DNA of 64,000 nt from Zeimonas arvi (GTDB lineage Bacteria > Pseudomonadota > Gammaproteobacteria > Burkholderiales > Burkholderiaceae_E): assembly GCF_008039575.1 (NCBI RefSeq), contig NZ_VDUY01000004.1, positions 372,001 through 436,000 of the forward strand, read 5' to 3'. A program made the position numbers and the translations under genes. The notes under the pieces were generated by a model. That model worked only from the letters and a program-made list of their open reading frames with translations. It did no database searches and was not told the DNA's origin. Shown piece by piece: positions 18,779-28,998 of the stretch (positions are counted from its first letter, which is position 1; the number at the start of each line of letters is the position of its first letter).

Positions 18779-20158
18779 ATGACGATCGACATTCCGGGCG
18801 CGCTCTCCGGCTGGCCGGCGCCCGCCCTGGCCTTCGCGCTGCTCGTTGCCGCGGCGCTCTCCTTCGCCGCGGGCTGGGCCATCGCCGCGCTGCGCGCGCG
18901 AGGCCGGCTCGCGGGCTGCCTTGCCACGCTCGACGAACGCAGCCGCGCGCTCGAACGCGCGAGCGAGCAGCGCGACGCCGCCCAGGCCGATTCGCGCGCG
19001 CTGGCCGAGAAGGTGGCCGGCCTTCGGGCGGCACTCGACGCCGAGCGCCGGCAGTCCGGAGAAAAGCTTCGCCTGCTCGCCGAGGCTCGCCAGCAGCTGG
19101 CGGACCAGTTCCGCGCGCTGGCGGCCGAGGTGCTCGACGAGAGATCTCGGGCGGTCGGCGACCGACACCGCGAGCAGCTCGGCCAGTTGCTCGAGCCGCT
19201 GCAGCAGCGGCTTGCCGAGTTCCGCAGCCGGGTCGACGAGGTCTACGAGCGCGAGGGGCGCGACCGCGCCGCGCTCGGCGAGCAGGTCCGCCAGCTGATG
19301 TCGCTCAACCGCCAGCTGTCCGACGACGCGCACGCGTTGACCCGTGCGCTGAAGGGCCAGGTCAAGGCGCAAGGGGCCTGGGGCGAGCTGATCCTCGAGC
19401 GGGTCCTCGAGGCGGCCGGCCTGCGCCGCGGCAGCGAGTACGAGCTGCAGGTCTCGCTGGTCGACGACGAGGGCCGCAGGCTGCAGCCCGACGCGGTGGT
19501 GCGCTTGCCCGAAGACCGCCTGCTGGTGGTGGATGCCAAGGTCTCGCTGGTGGCCTGGAACGCCCATGTCAACGCGGACGACGATGCCGGACGCGGCGAG
19601 GCGATGCGCCGGCACGTGGAATCGCTGCGCGGGCACGTCAAGGGACTTGCCGGACGCAACTACGAGCAGTTGCACGGGGCGCGCTCGCCGGATTTCGTGA
19701 TCATGTTCGTGCCGGTCGAGGCCGCGTTCTCGGCCGCGGTCGCGCAAGACGATGCGCTGTGGCAAGAGGCCTGGCAGCGCAACGTGCTGATCGTGGGGCC
19801 GGCCTCGCTGCTCTTCGTGGTGCGCACCGTGGCCCAGTTGTGGCGCCAGGCCCGGCAGGACCGCAACGCGCGGGAAATCGCCGAGCGCGGCGCCGAGCTC
19901 TACGACCGCTTCGTGTCCTTCGCGGCCGACCTGGAAAAGCTCGGCGATCGCCTGCGCCAGGCCCAGGAGAGCTATGACAGCGCCAGGTCTCGGCTGGCCA
20001 CCGGCCGCGGGAACCTGGTGCGCCAGGCGGAGATGCTGCGCGAGCTGGGCGTCAAGCCGTCGAGGGCGCTGCCGGCCGAGACGCTGGAGCGTGCGTTCGA
20101 GGAAGCGGACGACGGCGGGGCCGCCGGCGAATCGCCGCCCGCTGCCGCTCAGGGATAG
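18779..20158 (+). CDS. rmuC: DNA recombination protein RmuC
   Basis: 459 residues. RmuC limits recombination at inverted repeats and carries a nuclease-like fold. An N-terminal membrane segment (about 10-38, [22 protein letters not shown]) is followed by a long coiled coil (about 45-180) and the RmuC core, recognisable by [20 protein letters not shown] near 195, [20 protein letters not shown] near 240 and [15 protein letters not shown] near 305. The last ten bases overlap the end of the convergent glutamate dehydrogenase gene. Full length. Confidence 0.95.
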   Translation: MTIDIPGALSGWPAPALAFALLVAAALSFAAGWAIAALRARGRLAGCLATLDERSRALERASEQRDAAQADSRALAEKVAGLRAALDAERRQSGEKLRLLAEARQQLADQFRALAAEVLDERSRAVGDRHREQLGQLLEPLQQRLAEFRSRVDEVYEREGRDRAALGEQVRQLMSLNRQLSDDAHALTRALKGQVKAQGAWGELILERVLEAAGLRRGSEYELQVSLVDDEGRRLQPDAVVRLPEDRLLVVDAKVSLVAWNAHVNADDDAGRGEAMRRHVESLRGHVKGLAGRNYEQLHGARSPDFVIMFVPVEAAFSAAVAQDDALWQEAWQRNVLIVGPASLLFVVRTVAQLWRQARQDRNAREIAERGAELYDRFVSFAADLEKLGDRLRQAQESYDSARSRLATGRGNLVRQAEMLRELGVKPSRALPAETLERAFEEADDGGAAGESPPAAAQG

Positions 20159-21453
20159 AGCCCGCGTTCCTGCCGCGCGGTCAGGATCCGCTCGCAGGCC
20201 ACCGCGAAGGTGGCGGTGCGCAGCGTGACCCGGTGCCGGTCGGCGGTGTCCCAGATCTTCTTCAGCGCGTCGACCATGATCTTGTCGAGCCGCAGGTTGA
20301 TCTCGTCCTCGGTCCAGAAGAAGCTCGAGAAGTCCTGCACCCACTCGAAGTAGCTGACCGTCACGCCGCCCGCGTTGCAGATCACGTCGGGCACCACCAG
20401 CACCCCGCGCTCGGCCAGCACGTCGTCGGCTTCAGGCAGGGTGGGGCCGTTGGCGCCCTCGAGCAGCATCTTCGCCTTCAGGCGACGCGCCCGCTTCGCG
20501 GTGACCTGGCCCTCGAGGGCGGCCGGCACCAGGATGTCGCAGTCGGTCTCCCAGAAGGCCTCGTCGTCGATGCGCTCGCCGCCGCGGAATTCGCCCACGC
20601 CGCCATGCAGCCGCGCCGAGCCGATCAGCGCGCCCATCTCCAGGCCGTTCGGGTTGGCCATCGTGCCGGTGTGGTCCTGCACCGCCACGATCTTCGCGCC
20701 GGCCCCTGCGAACAGCTCGGCCGCCGCCGAACCCACGTTGCCGAAGCCCTGGATCGCGACCCGCGCGCCGTTCAGCTCCAGGCCGATCCGGCGGGCCGCC
20801 TCCCGGCCGGTCACGAACACGCCACGGCCGGTGGCCTTCACCCGCCCGAGCGATCCGCCGAGGTGCACCGGCTTGCCGGTCACCACGCCGGTGACCGTGG
20901 CGCCCGCGTTGGCCGAGTAGGTGTCCATCATCCAGGCCATGATCTGCGCGTTGGTGTTCATGTCGGGCGCCGGAATGTCCTGCTGCGGGCCGATCACGAT
21001 GCCGATCTCGCTGGTGTAGCGCCGGGTGAGCTTCTCCAGCTCCTTCAGCGACAGCTTCTTCGGGTCCACGCGGATGCCGCCCTTCGCGCCCCCGAAGGGC
21101 AGGTTCACCGCCGCGTTCTTGATCGTCATCCAGGCCGACAGCGCCATCACCTCCTCGAGGGTCACGTCGGGGTGGTAGCGCACGCCGCCCTTGCCGGGTC
21201 CGCGCGACAGGTTGTGCTGCACCCGGTAGCCCTCGAAGTGACGCACCGTGCCGTCGTCCATCTCGATCGGCACGTCGACGATCAGCGAGCGCTTGGGCCG
21301 GCGCAGCGTCTCGGCCCAGCGCGCGAGCGATCCCAGGTAGGGAAGCACCCGGTCGATCTGGGAAAGGTAGGTGCTCCAGGGACTGTCGGGCGCCGGCGAG
21401 ACGTAGGAAAGGCCCGATGCGTGGGCCGAAACGGTCGGTGAAGGGGCGTTCAT
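20149..21453 (-). CDS. Glu/Leu/Phe/Val family dehydrogenase (glutamate dehydrogenase)
   Basis: 434 residues from the ATG at 21453 ([10 protein letters not shown]). Reversible oxidative deamination of glutamate to 2-oxoglutarate and ammonia. The substrate pocket has K112 (WMTIKNAAV) and the catalytic lysine K124 in [13 protein letters not shown]; the Rossmann motif is QGFGNVGS near residue 232. The C-terminal [19 protein letters not shown] is typical of hexameric NAD- or dual-specific enzymes. A longer upstream reading is rejected because it runs through the divergent DUF3014 gene. GAGGAGAT precedes the ATG. Nitrogen role fits the nearby urease/amide island. Confidence 0.94.
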   Translation of the reverse strand: MNAPSPTVSAHASGLSYVSPAPDSPWSTYLSQIDRVLPYLGSLARWAETLRRPKRSLIVDVPIEMDDGTVRHFEGYRVQHNLSRGPGKGGVRYHPDVTLEEVMALSAWMTIKNAAVNLPFGGAKGGIRVDPKKLSLKELEKLTRRYTSEIGIVIGPQQDIPAPDMNTNAQIMAWMMDTYSANAGATVTGVVTGKPVHLGGSLGRVKATGRGVFVTGREAARRIGLELNGARVAIQGFGNVGSAAAELFAGAGAKIVAVQDHTGTMANPNGLEMGALIGSARLHGGVGEFRGGERIDDEAFWETDCDILVPAALEGQVTAKRARRLKAKMLLEGANGPTLPEADDVLAERGVLVVPDVICNAGGVTVSYFEWVQDFSSFFWTEDEINLRLDKIMVDALKKIWDTADRHRVTLRTATFAVACERILTARQERGLYP

Positions 21454-21606
21454 CGGGTCGATCTCCTCTGTCGGGCGAATGCCTCGGAGGCATGACTGGG
21501 GGGATGATCCGGACTTTATCCCGCCCGCGGCGCTTCGGCTAACGGCGCAGGTTGTCCCCGGGTCGTGCCGGATGTACGCTTTCGGCCCATCTCCCAGGGA
21601 AATTCG

Positions 21607-22491
21607 ATGCCTCCTCGCAGACCCCAGAACACGGCTAGCGGTTCCTCCTGGTGGCTGATTGCGATCGTCGCGATCGCGATCGCCGCCGGCCTCTACTACT
21701 GGTGGCAGCGCGCCGGCGGCCCGTCGCCGGAATCTGCCGGCGGGCCGGCGCCGACGGCGCAGTCCGGTGGCCCGTACGCGCCGGCCGATGCGCCCGAGAA
21801 GGACGCCGCGAAGCCCGCCGACGAGCCGAAGCCGCCGGAGGAGGAGAAGCCTGGCGACGGCCCGAAGCATCCGCTGCCCGCAGGCGTGACGAAAGAGGGC
21901 GACCCCTCCCTGCCCGAGCTCGCGAAGAGCGATGCCCCGATCCTCGAGTCGCTGACCGGCATCGCGCCGCGAACCGATCTCGGGCGCTTCGGCAACATCG
22001 GCGACTTCACGCGGCGGGTGGTGATCACCGTGGACAACCTGCCGCGCGAACGGGTGCCGGCGCAGTACAGCGTGGTGCAGCGGATCCCCGGCGTGCTGGC
22101 GGTCGGCAAGGAGGGCGAGGCCATCGTGCTGAAGCCCGAGAACTACCGCCGCTACAGCGCCTTCGTCGGCTTCGCCGAATCGGTGGGCGCGAAACAGCTC
22201 GCGCAGGTCTATCTTCGCTACTACCCGCTGTTCCAGCAGGAGTACCGGGCGATGGGCTACCCGAAGGGGCACTTCCACGACCGGGTCATCGAGGCGATCG
22301 ACGACATGTTGTCGGCACCGACGCCGGCCGAGCCGATCCGGCTGGTGCAGCCCAAGGTCTACTACGTGTTCGAGGACCCGGCGCTCGAGTCGCTGTCGGC
22401 GGGGCGCAAGATCATGATCCGCGTGGGGCCCGAGAACGCGGCGCGCCTCAAGCGCCTGCTGCGCGAGATCCGGGCAGAGCTCACGCGCTGA
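21607..22491 (+). CDS. DUF3014 domain protein
   Basis: 294 residues. A single N-terminal membrane anchor (about 13-33, [20 protein letters not shown]) precedes a Pro/Lys/Glu-rich linker (35-105) and a DUF3014 domain (about 110-294) with [30 protein letters not shown] and [20 protein letters not shown]. Function unknown; domain presumably periplasmic. CAGGGAA before the ATG at 21607 decides the start over an in-frame ATG at 21565. It converges on ureG with a 10-base gap. Confidence 0.9.
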   Translation: MPPRRPQNTASGSSWWLIAIVAIAIAAGLYYWWQRAGGPSPESAGGPAPTAQSGGPYAPADAPEKDAAKPADEPKPPEEEKPGDGPKHPLPAGVTKEGDPSLPELAKSDAPILESLTGIAPRTDLGRFGNIGDFTRRVVITVDNLPRERVPAQYSVVQRIPGVLAVGKEGEAIVLKPENYRRYSAFVGFAESVGAKQLAQVYLRYYPLFQQEYRAMGYPKGHFHDRVIEAIDDMLSAPTPAEPIRLVQPKVYYVFEDPALESLSAGRKIMIRVGPENAARLKRLLREIRAELTR

Positions 22492-22501
22492 GGCCGGGAC
22501 G

Positions 22502-23149
22502 TCACTGCGCCGCCAGCAGGCCCTTGCGCTCGATGAAGGCGATCACGTCGGCCAGGCCGTCGCGGGTCTTCAGGTTCGTCATCACGAACGGCCGCTCCGG
22601 CCGCATCCTGCGCGTGTCGGATTCCATCACTTCCAGGCTGGCGCCCACGTGCGGGGCCAGGTCGGTCTTGTTGATCACGAAGAGGTCGCTCTTGGTGATG
22701 CCCGGGCCGCCCTTGCGCGGGATCTTCTCGCCGGCGGCCACGTCGATCACGTAGATCGTCAGGTCCGAGAGCTCCGGACTGAAGGTCGCGGCCAGGTTGT
22801 CGCCGCCGGATTCGATGAAGACGATGTCGGCGTCGGGAAAGCGCTCGAGCATCCGGTCGACGGCCTCGAGGTTGATCGATGCGTCCTCGCGGATCGCGGT
22901 GTGCGGACATCCGCCGGTCTCGACACCCATGATCCGCTCGGGCTCCAGCGCGCCGGCAACGGTGAGCAGGCGCTGGTCCTCCTTCGTGTAGATGTCGTTG
23001 GTGATCACGACGAGGTCGTAGCGCTCGCGCATGGTCTTGCAGAGCATCTCGACCAGCGTGGTCTTGCCCGAGCCCACCGGGCCGCCGACGCCCACGCGCA
23101 GGGGCGGCAGCTTGCGGGTGCGACCGGAGATCGAATGCAGGGTGCTCAT
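22502..23149 (-). CDS. ureG: Urease accessory GTPase UreG
   Basis: A 215-residue SIMIBI GTPase that drives nickel delivery to urease with UreD and UreF. P-loop GGPVGSGKT (22-30), the Ni-binding CPH motif at C81-H83, and the downstream [15 protein letters not shown] and [10 protein letters not shown] guanine-recognition stretch. ATG 23149 overlaps the ureF stop (ATGA). There is no His-rich N-terminal extension; the nickel store is on UreE instead. Last gene of the urease cluster. Confidence 0.97.
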   Translation of the reverse strand: MSTLHSISGRTRKLPPLRVGVGGPVGSGKTTLVEMLCKTMRERYDLVVITNDIYTKEDQRLLTVAGALEPERIMGVETGGCPHTAIREDASINLEAVDRMLERFPDADIVFIESGGDNLAATFSPELSDLTIYVIDVAAGEKIPRKGGPGITKSDLFVINKTDLAPHVGASLEVMESDTRRMRPERPFVMTNLKTRDGLADVIAFIERKGLLAAQ

Positions 23150-23853
23150 GATCGGAATAGCCTCGAGTATTGGGTTTCGTGCCGCGCGGAGAGGATCGCG
23201 AGCATCGGGGTGAAGGACTGGCGCCGCGCATCGTCCAGCGTCAGCGCGTGTTCCACGGTGGCGGGAATGGCCGCTGCGAGCCGCGCGAGGATCCGCTGGC
23301 CGGCGGCCTGGCCGAGCGGCACCGCCTTGATCGCCGCCTGCACCATGTTCTCGGCCCAGCCGAACGCGAAGGCAAGCAGCGCCTCGCGCGCCGGCGCGCC
23401 GGCCTGGGCGGCGGCCAGCGCGAAGGCGATCGGGTAGCCGGGCGCGGGGCGCAGCGCGGCCAGCGTGGCCACCCGCTCGTCGGCTTCTCGGTTCCTCAGC
23501 CATTCGAGCATCGAGCGGCCCATCTGCTCGGTCTGCCTGCGCAGCTCGGCCGTCTCGCGCGTCGCCATCAGCCAGTCGTTGAGCGTCGCGATCCGGGCCG
23601 GGTCGTGCCGGTCCCAGGCCGGCACCGCCTGGGCGAGGACGGCCAGCTCCGACAGGCCGGGGACCAGCGCGAGCTGGTCGCAGAGCCAGTCGCCGGTGGA
23701 GGCTTCGTCGGTGATCCGGCCGGCGTCGATCGCCGACTCCAGCCCCTCGGAGTAGCTGAAGCCGCCCACCGGCAGCGCCGGCGAGGCCAGCCAGATCAGC
23801 TGCAGCAGCGTGGCAGGCTGCGCGGCCGGCGGGCGCGGATCCGGCGTCATCAC
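23146..23853 (-). CDS. ureF: Urease accessory protein UreF
   Basis: A 235-residue all-helical accessory protein that bridges UreD and UreG in the urease activation complex. Typical stretches are [24 protein letters not shown] (residues about 16-39, beginning [15 protein letters not shown]) and the C-terminal [22 protein letters not shown], the conserved UreF tail. It overlaps both neighbours by ATGA (ureE stop at 23850; ureG start at 23149). Confidence 0.96.
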   Translation of the reverse strand: MMTPDPRPPAAQPATLLQLIWLASPALPVGGFSYSEGLESAIDAGRITDEASTGDWLCDQLALVPGLSELAVLAQAVPAWDRHDPARIATLNDWLMATRETAELRRQTEQMGRSMLEWLRNREADERVATLAALRPAPGYPIAFALAAAQAGAPAREALLAFAFGWAENMVQAAIKAVPLGQAAGQRILARLAAAIPATVEHALTLDDARRQSFTPMLAILSARHETQYSRLFRS

Positions 23854-24428
23854 GCGTGGGCGTGACCGCAGCCGGGACCGTGGACGTGCTCGTGGCCATG
23901 CCGATGCCCGTGCGAGTGCCCGTGGTCGTGCCCGTGTCCCTGCGAGTGCCCGTGCCCGTGCGAATGCCCGCCCTGCGCGGCATAGGCCCCCGATTCGGGT
24001 TCGAAGGGCGCCATCGCCTCGCGCACCGACAGGCCGATCTGCGCGAGCATCTCCGCGAGAACGTGATCGGGCTCGAGCTTCAGGTGGTCCGGCTGCAGCT
24101 CGAGCTGAACGTGGCGGTTGCCCAGGTGGTAGGCCGCCCGCGCGAGGTCGAAGGGCGTGCCGCGCCCCGGCGCGGCCTCCACGATCATCACCGCTTGCGG
24201 CGCGGCCTGCACGCGGATCAGCGACCCGTCTACGGCGACCAGCACGTCGCCGCCTCGCACCGAGCTGCCGCGCGGCAGGAAGACGCCGAGTGCGCGCCCG
24301 GTCGAGTCGATCGCATCGAAGCGGCTCTTCTGGCGGGTGTCCCAGCCGAGCGCCACTTCAGCGGCGCGGGCCAGCAGCGGAGCGGCCAGGCCGGCGCCGC
24401 GGGGGATCAGCTTGTTCACGATCAGCAT
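23850..24428 (-). CDS. ureE: Urease accessory nickel chaperone UreE with His-rich tail
   Basis: A 192-residue nickel metallochaperone. The peptide-binding N-terminal domain (1-75) and metal-binding domain (75-145; [27 protein letters not shown], key part [13 protein letters not shown]) are intact, with the interface histidine in LGNRH. The last 40 residues (encoded by about 23853-23975) are dominated by His-Gly pairs with Ser, Asp, Glu and Cys, a polyhistidine nickel store like that of Klebsiella UreE. Overlaps ureF by ATGA; 30 bases downstream of ureC. Confidence 0.96.
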   Translation of the reverse strand: MLIVNKLIPRGAGLAAPLLARAAEVALGWDTRQKSRFDAIDSTGRALGVFLPRGSSVRGGDVLVAVDGSLIRVQAAPQAVMIVEAAPGRGTPFDLARAAYHLGNRHVQLELQPDHLKLEPDHVLAEMLAQIGLSVREAMAPFEPESGAYAAQGGHSHGHGHSQGHGHDHGHSHGHRHGHEHVHGPGCGHAHA

Positions 24429-24458
24429 CGGGACGTTCCTGGCCGCGCGGCGGTCCGG

Positions 24459-26186
24459 TCAGAAGAGGAAGTAGCGCTGCGCCATCGGCAGCACGCTGGC
24501 CGGCTCGCAGGTGAGCAACTGCCCGTCGGCGCGCACCTCGTAGGTCTGGGCGTCGATCTGCATGCGCGGCGCGTAGGCGTTGTGGACCATGTCGGCCTTG
24601 CCCACGCTCCGGCAGCCGCGCACCGCCGACACGGTCTTGCGCAATCCGAGCCGATCCGCGACGCCGGATGCGAGCGCGGCGGCGCTGAGGAAGCTCAGCG
24701 AGGTGGCCGCCCGCGCGCCGCCGTAGCTGCCGAACATGGGCCGGTAGTGCACCGGCTGCGGCGTGGGGATCGACGCATTCGGATCGCCCATCGCGGCAGC
24801 GGCGATGAAGCCGCCCTTCAGGATCAGCGAGGGCTTGACGCCGAAGAACGCCGGTCGCCAGAGCACCAGGTCGGCCCACTTGCCGGGCTCGACGCTGCCC
24901 ACCTCGTGGGCGATGCCGTGCGTCAGCGCGGCGTTGATCGACAGCTTCGCCACGTAGCGCTTGACGCGGAAGTTGTCGTTGCGCGGGCCGTCGCCCGGCA
25001 GCGGGCCGCGCTGCTGCTTCATCTTGTGGGCGGTCTGCCAGCATCGCAGGATGACCTCGCCGACACGGCCCATCGCCTGGCTGTCGGAGCTGAAGATGCT
25101 GATCGCGCCCAGGTCGTGCAGGATGTCCTCGGCCGCGATCGTCTCGCGCCGGATCCTGCTCTCGGCGAAGGCCAGGTCCTCGGCGATGCCCGCGTCCAGG
25201 TGATGGCAGACCATCAGCATGTCGAGGTGCTCGTCGATCGTGTTGATCGTGTACGGGCGCGTGGGGTTGGTCGAGCTCGGCAGCACGTTCGGCTCGCCGA
25301 CCACCTTGAGGATGTCGGGCGCGTGGCCGCCGCCCGCGCCCTCGGTGTGGAAGGTGTGGATCGTGCGGCCCTTGAAGGCCGCGATCGTGTCCTCCACGAA
25401 CCCGCTCTCGTTCAGCGTGTCGGTGTGGATCGCCACCTGCACGTCGTGCTCCTCGGCCACACCCAGGCAGCAGTCGATCGCCGAGGGCGTCGTGCCCCAG
25501 TCCTCGTGCAGCTTCAGCCCGATCGCGCCGGCCTCCACCTGCTGGCGCAGGGGATCCGGGCTGCTGGCGTTGCCCTTGCCGAAGAAGCCGAGGTTCATCG
25601 GGAAGGCCTCGGCCGCCATCAGCATCCGCTCGATGTTCGCCGGGCCCGGCGTGCAGGTGGTGGCGAAGGTGCCGGTGGCCGGCCCGGTGCCGCCACCGAG
25701 CATCGTCGTGATGCCGCTCGCCAGCGCTTCCTCGATCTGCTGCGGGCAGATCCAGTGGATGTGCGAGTCGATTCCGCCGGCGGTCACGATCATGCCCTCG
25801 GCGGCGATGATCTCGGTGCCGGGGCCGATCACGATGTCCACGCCCGGTTGCACGTCGGGATTGCCGGCCTTGCCGATCGCGGCGATCCGCGAGCCGCGCA
25901 GGCCGATGTCGGCCTTCACGATGCCCCAGTGGTCGACGATCAGCGCATTGGTGATCACGCAGTCCATCGCGTCCGCCGGCCCGGGGCCGTTGACCCGCTG
26001 GCCCTGGCCCATGCCGTCGCGGATCGTCTTTCCGCCGCCGAACTTCACTTCCTCGCCGTAGCCGCCGGCGCGCAAGGTGTAGTCCTGCTCGACCTCCACG
26101 AAGAGATCGGTGTCCGCAAGGCGGACCCGGTCGCCCACCGTGGGCCCGAACATCTCCGCGTATGCGCGGCGATTCACGCTGCTCAT
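24459..26186 (-). CDS. ureC: Urease alpha subunit UreC
   Basis: The 575-residue catalytic subunit hydrolysing urea to ammonia and carbamate at a di-nickel centre. Nickel ligands and active-site residues are all present: H142 and H144 ([10 protein letters not shown]), carbamylated K225 (GLKLHEDW), H254 ([10 protein letters not shown]), H280 ([12 protein letters not shown]) and catalytic H328 in the flap MVCHHLD. Length is slightly above the usual 567-570 because of a short insertion before residue 140. ATG overlaps the ureB stop (ATGA). Confidence 0.98.
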   Translation of the reverse strand: MSSVNRRAYAEMFGPTVGDRVRLADTDLFVEVEQDYTLRAGGYGEEVKFGGGKTIRDGMGQGQRVNGPGPADAMDCVITNALIVDHWGIVKADIGLRGSRIAAIGKAGNPDVQPGVDIVIGPGTEIIAAEGMIVTAGGIDSHIHWICPQQIEEALASGITTMLGGGTGPATGTFATTCTPGPANIERMLMAAEAFPMNLGFFGKGNASSPDPLRQQVEAGAIGLKLHEDWGTTPSAIDCCLGVAEEHDVQVAIHTDTLNESGFVEDTIAAFKGRTIHTFHTEGAGGGHAPDILKVVGEPNVLPSSTNPTRPYTINTIDEHLDMLMVCHHLDAGIAEDLAFAESRIRRETIAAEDILHDLGAISIFSSDSQAMGRVGEVILRCWQTAHKMKQQRGPLPGDGPRNDNFRVKRYVAKLSINAALTHGIAHEVGSVEPGKWADLVLWRPAFFGVKPSLILKGGFIAAAAMGDPNASIPTPQPVHYRPMFGSYGGARAATSLSFLSAAALASGVADRLGLRKTVSAVRGCRSVGKADMVHNAYAPRMQIDAQTYEVRADGQLLTCEPASVLPMAQRYFLF

Positions 26187-26494
26187 AGCGCCCCCTGGAC
26201 CAGGCCGCGAAAACCCTGCACCACGCGGTTGCCCGCGTAGTCGACCAGCTCGACGGTGCGCTGCTGGCCCGGCTCGAAGCGCACGGCGGTGCCGGAGGCG
26301 ATGTTCAGCCGCATGCCCCGCGCCGCGTTCCGGTCGAATCGCAGCGCCGCATTGGTCTCGGCGAAGTGGTAGTGGGACCCGACCTGGATCGGGCGGTCGC
26401 CCGCGTTCTCCACGACCAGCGTGAGCGTGCGCCGGCCCGGATTGAGCGGAAGGTCGCCGGCCTCGACGATCAGTTCGCCAGGGATGATCGCCAT
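26183..26494 (-). CDS. ureB: Urease beta subunit UreB
   Basis: A 103-residue structural beta subunit. It begins [18 protein letters not shown] and contains [18 protein letters not shown] and [19 protein letters not shown], both diagnostic. Separate from ureA, as in most proteobacteria other than Helicobacter. It follows the 73-residue membrane ORF by 4 bases and overlaps ureC by ATGA. Confidence 0.97.
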   Translation of the reverse strand: MAIIPGELIVEAGDLPLNPGRRTLTLVVENAGDRPIQVGSHYHFAETNAALRFDRNAARGMRLNIASGTAVRFEPGQQRTVELVDYAGNRVVQGFRGLVQGAL

Positions 26495-26498
26495 GGGA

Positions 26499-26720
26499 TC
26501 AGCGGCGCCGAAGCAGGCGCGCGACGCCGGCGACGATGCCCACGGCGGCCGCGCAGAGCAGGGCCAGCGCCAGCAGCGGGTCCAGGTGGGCCACGCCGTG
26601 GGCGATCTCCTGGAAGACGCCGTGGTGCGCCCCGCCGTCGGCGCCGGTGTGGGTGTGCGCGGCGGTGCTCGCGGCGAGCGCCAGGGCCGCCGTGGCGGCG
26701 CGAGAGGTGATCCTGATCAT
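26499..26720 (-). CDS. Small membrane protein between ureA and ureB (HupE/UreJ-like N-terminus)
   Basis: 73 residues from the ATG at 26720, preceded by GGAG. Signal-like start ([20 protein letters not shown]), then GADGGAHHG, which resembles the first periplasmic stretch of HupE/UreJ nickel permeases, then one membrane helix ([19 protein letters not shown]) and an RRR end. HupE/UreJ proteins are about 190-200 residues, so this is either a degenerate remnant or a distinct mini-protein. The four histidines before the helix could bind nickel. The reading frame is intact and spaced 4 bases from ureB, which argues for translation. Confidence 0.7.
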   Translation of the reverse strand: MIRITSRAATAALALAASTAAHTHTGADGGAHHGVFQEIAHGVAHLDPLLALALLCAAAVGIVAGVARLLRRR

Positions 26721-26785
26721 CGGTCGGCTCTCCATTGAAAGGGGGGTAGGCGAGGCTTCGCTGGGCGCCCCGCCCTGGTGCAGTG

Positions 26786-27088
26786 TCATGCGATGGGCTG
26801 GTGCACGGTCACCAGCTTGGTGCCGTCGGGAAAGGTGGCCTCGACCTGGATTTCGGGAATCATCTCGGCAACGCCGGGCATCACGTCGGCGCGCGTGAGC
26901 ACCTCCTTGCCTTCGCTCATCAGCTGGGCCACGGTCTTGCCGTCACGGGCGCCTTCCATGATCGTCGCGCTGATCAGCGCGACGGCCTCGGGATGATTCA
27001 GCTTGATTCCCCGCGCCTTGCGCCGCTCGGCGACCAGGGAGGCGGTGAAGATCAGCAGCTTGTCCTTCTCGCGGGGCGTGAGTTCCAT
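26786..27088 (-). CDS. ureA: Urease gamma subunit UreA
   Basis: A 100-residue structural gamma subunit. It starts at the ATG at 27088 ([20 protein letters not shown]), the canonical UreA opening; the open frame upstream has no ribosome site. [10 protein letters not shown]-type (here [16 protein letters not shown]) and [14 protein letters not shown] are intact. Separated from ureD by 117 bases in which I see no other feature. Confidence 0.97.
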   Translation of the reverse strand: MELTPREKDKLLIFTASLVAERRKARGIKLNHPEAVALISATIMEGARDGKTVAQLMSEGKEVLTRADVMPGVAEMIPEIQVEATFPDGTKLVTVHQPIA

Positions 27089-27205
27089 CGGTTCCTCGGC
27101 CGCTGCGCGGCGCTTGGCGGGCGGGCGCGTCCGGTGCGCGGCCCTCGGCGGAGGTGTTGCAAGATCCGGGCCCGTCGGCGTCCGGGCAGGCGGCACGGGT
27201 CCGGT

Positions 27206-28105
27206 TCAGGTTCGCCAGACGCGCGGCGAGGCCGGCTCCGATGCCCAGAGCAGGTGCCGCCAGTCGTCGCGGACGGCCTGCAGGGTCGGCCAGAGCGCCT
27301 CGACACGATCGGCGAGCGCGCGCACGACGACGACGCGCGGATGCGGGGCGGTCGCGCCGCAGCGCCCGGGGTCCGGAGCCGCCTGCAGGCGCTCGCGCGC
27401 CGCGGCGAGCAGCGCCTCGGCAAGCGGGGCCGGCCAGTCGCTGCCGCCGGCGCACCAGAGCGTGAAGAGCGCGGACTGCCCGTCCCAGCCCAGCGGGCTG
27501 CGCAGCAGCAGCTCGCCGAGCCGGTCGCCCGGGTCCACGATGCCGCGCTCGAGCCAGGCCCCGGGCAGCGCCAGGTCTTGCTCGAACCTGCCCTGCGTGA
27601 AGCGCTCGCCGGAGGCCGGCAGGCCGAGCGCGAGAATGTCCCATCCGATCATCTGCGCGCCTGCCGCGAGCTCGAAGCGCATCCGGTTCACCGCGATCGC
27701 GCCGCGGTAGGCGATCGTCTCCAGCGGCAGCCATTCGAGACGCCCCCCGGCCGCCACCCGCGCGCGCAGCTCCTGCGCCGCGAGCCCGCCCGCGCTCCGG
27801 TAGAAGCGGGTCGCGCCGGGCGTGGTGACCAGCGCGTGGGCGTTCTCGCCGACGTCGATGTCGATCTCGAGCCGGTCGCCGCCCACGATGCCGCCGGGCG
27901 GGTGCACCAGCACGTGGTGGCAGGTGCCCGGCCCCTCGGGGTAAAGCCGCTTGAGCACGCGCAGCGGGCCGTCGTGGCGATCGACGCCGATCGTGCGTTC
28001 GCCGTCGCGCCGGTAGCGCAGCGCCAGCCTGCCGCGCCACCCCGGCTCCCCGGCCGGCATGCCGGCCGCAGGCGGAGCATCGCGGAGATCGCGCGGCGCG
28101 TTCAC
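27206..28105 (-). CDS. ureD: Urease accessory protein UreD (UreH)
   Basis: A 299-residue scaffold that binds apo-urease and forms the nickel-delivery tunnel with UreF/UreG. Diagnostic stretches: GDGPLRVLKRLYPEG-like (here HDGPLRVLKRLYPEG), HPPGGIVGGDRLEI, TTPGATRFYRS and PLETIAYRGA. A GTG at 28105 overlaps the response-regulator stop (GTGA), so I take it as the start; the ATG at 28060 (MPAGEPGW) is the alternative. The overlap ties urease expression to the two-component genes. Confidence 0.94.
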   Translation of the reverse strand: MNAPRDLRDAPPAAGMPAGEPGWRGRLALRYRRDGERTIGVDRHDGPLRVLKRLYPEGPGTCHHVLVHPPGGIVGGDRLEIDIDVGENAHALVTTPGATRFYRSAGGLAAQELRARVAAGGRLEWLPLETIAYRGAIAVNRMRFELAAGAQMIGWDILALGLPASGERFTQGRFEQDLALPGAWLERGIVDPGDRLGELLLRSPLGWDGQSALFTLWCAGGSDWPAPLAEALLAAARERLQAAPDPGRCGATAPHPRVVVVRALADRVEALWPTLQAVRDDWRHLLWASEPASPRVWRT

Positions 28106-28998
28106 CGCAGCGCCCTCGATGCCAGAGCCGCCGCGGCTGCCCGGGTCTCCACGCCCAGCTTCTCGAACACGTGCTCGAGGTGCTTGTTCACCGTGCGCGG
28201 GCTCATTCCGAGGATCTCGGCGATGTCGCGATTGGTCTTTCCCTTGGCCACCCAGGACAGCACCTCGGTCTCGCGCGGCGTGAGCGCGGCATCGTCGAGC
28301 CGCGCGCCGGCCGCTTCCTCGCGCCGCTGCAGCAGCAGCATGGTTTCGTCCAGGCCGGCCCGCCCCAGGCTCTTGGCCACCAGGCGATGGCCGTCGGCAC
28401 CGTCCGCAGCGGCCTCTTCGCCGGGCGCGAGCGCCAGGACCTGCGCGATCCACCCGGCCGGCGGCCGCGGATCGTCGCTGCCGAACCGGTCGCGCAGCCA
28501 GGCCTCCGCCTGCGGCGATCGCCAGGCGATCCGGCCGCGCGCATCGAGCAGCAGCACGCCGATGCCGCCCACGTCCACGGCGTCGCGCGCCATCCTTGCC
28601 ACCCGCGCATTGCGCGCGTGCGTGGCCAGCCTGGCGAGGACCTCCTCGGCGCGCACCGGCTTCACCACGTAGTCGACGCCGCCGCTGTCGAAGCCGCGCA
28701 CGATCGAGTCGGTCTCCGAGAGCCCGGTCATGAAGATCACCGGCACGTGCGACCAGGCCGGGTTCGCCTTGATCCGGCGACAGGTCTCGAATCCGCTCAG
28801 GCCCGGCATCACCGCGTCGAGCAGGACCGCGTCGGGAACCGCGTACTCGAGGCGCTCGAGCGCCTCCTCGCCGCTGCGCGCGACCAGGACCGAATAGCGT
28901 TCGGCCTCGAGCAGGTCGCAGAGCCAGCGCAGCGTCTCGGGGGCGTCGTCGACGACGAGCACGGTGCCGTGCGGCGGGCTGGCGGTTTCAACTGTCAT
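28102..28998 (-). CDS. Response regulator, receiver + PAS-like + LuxR-type HTH
   Basis: 298 residues from the ATG at 28998, overlapping the sensor-kinase stop by 11 bases. Receiver domain 1-125: acidic pair D17/D18, phospho-acceptor D61 (VLLDAVMPG), Thr and Lys switch residues (MTGLS, VVKPV). Middle (about 130-225) resembles a PAS domain (GIGVLLLDARGRIAW). C-terminal LuxR/FixJ-type helix-turn-helix about 236-295: LTPRETEVLSWVAKGKTNRD and SPRTVNKHLEHVFEKLGV. Presumably phosphorylated by the adjacent hybrid kinase and controlling ure and urt genes; that is inferred from overlap and position. Confidence 0.95.
   Translation of the reverse strand: MTVETASPPHGTVLVVDDAPETLRWLCDLLEAERYSVLVARSGEEALERLEYAVPDAVLLDAVMPGLSGFETCRRIKANPAWSHVPVIFMTGLSETDSIVRGFDSGGVDYVVKPVRAEEVLARLATHARNARVARMARDAVDVGGIGVLLLDARGRIAWRSPQAEAWLRDRFGSDDPRPPAGWIAQVLALAPGEEAAADGADGHRLVAKSLGRAGLDETMLLLQRREEAAGARLDDAALTPRETEVLSWVAKGKTNRDIAEILGMSPRTVNKHLEHVFEKLGVETRAAAAALASRALR

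Noticed and set aside
20149-22278. Longer 709-residue reading of the glutamate dehydrogenase
   Set aside because: The extra N-terminus runs antisense through the DUF3014 gene; the ATG at 21453 has a ribosome site and a family-typical start.
23853-23982. CRISPR-like or microsatellite element
   Set aside because: The repeats encode the His-rich end of UreE in frame; no spacers and no palindromic repeats.
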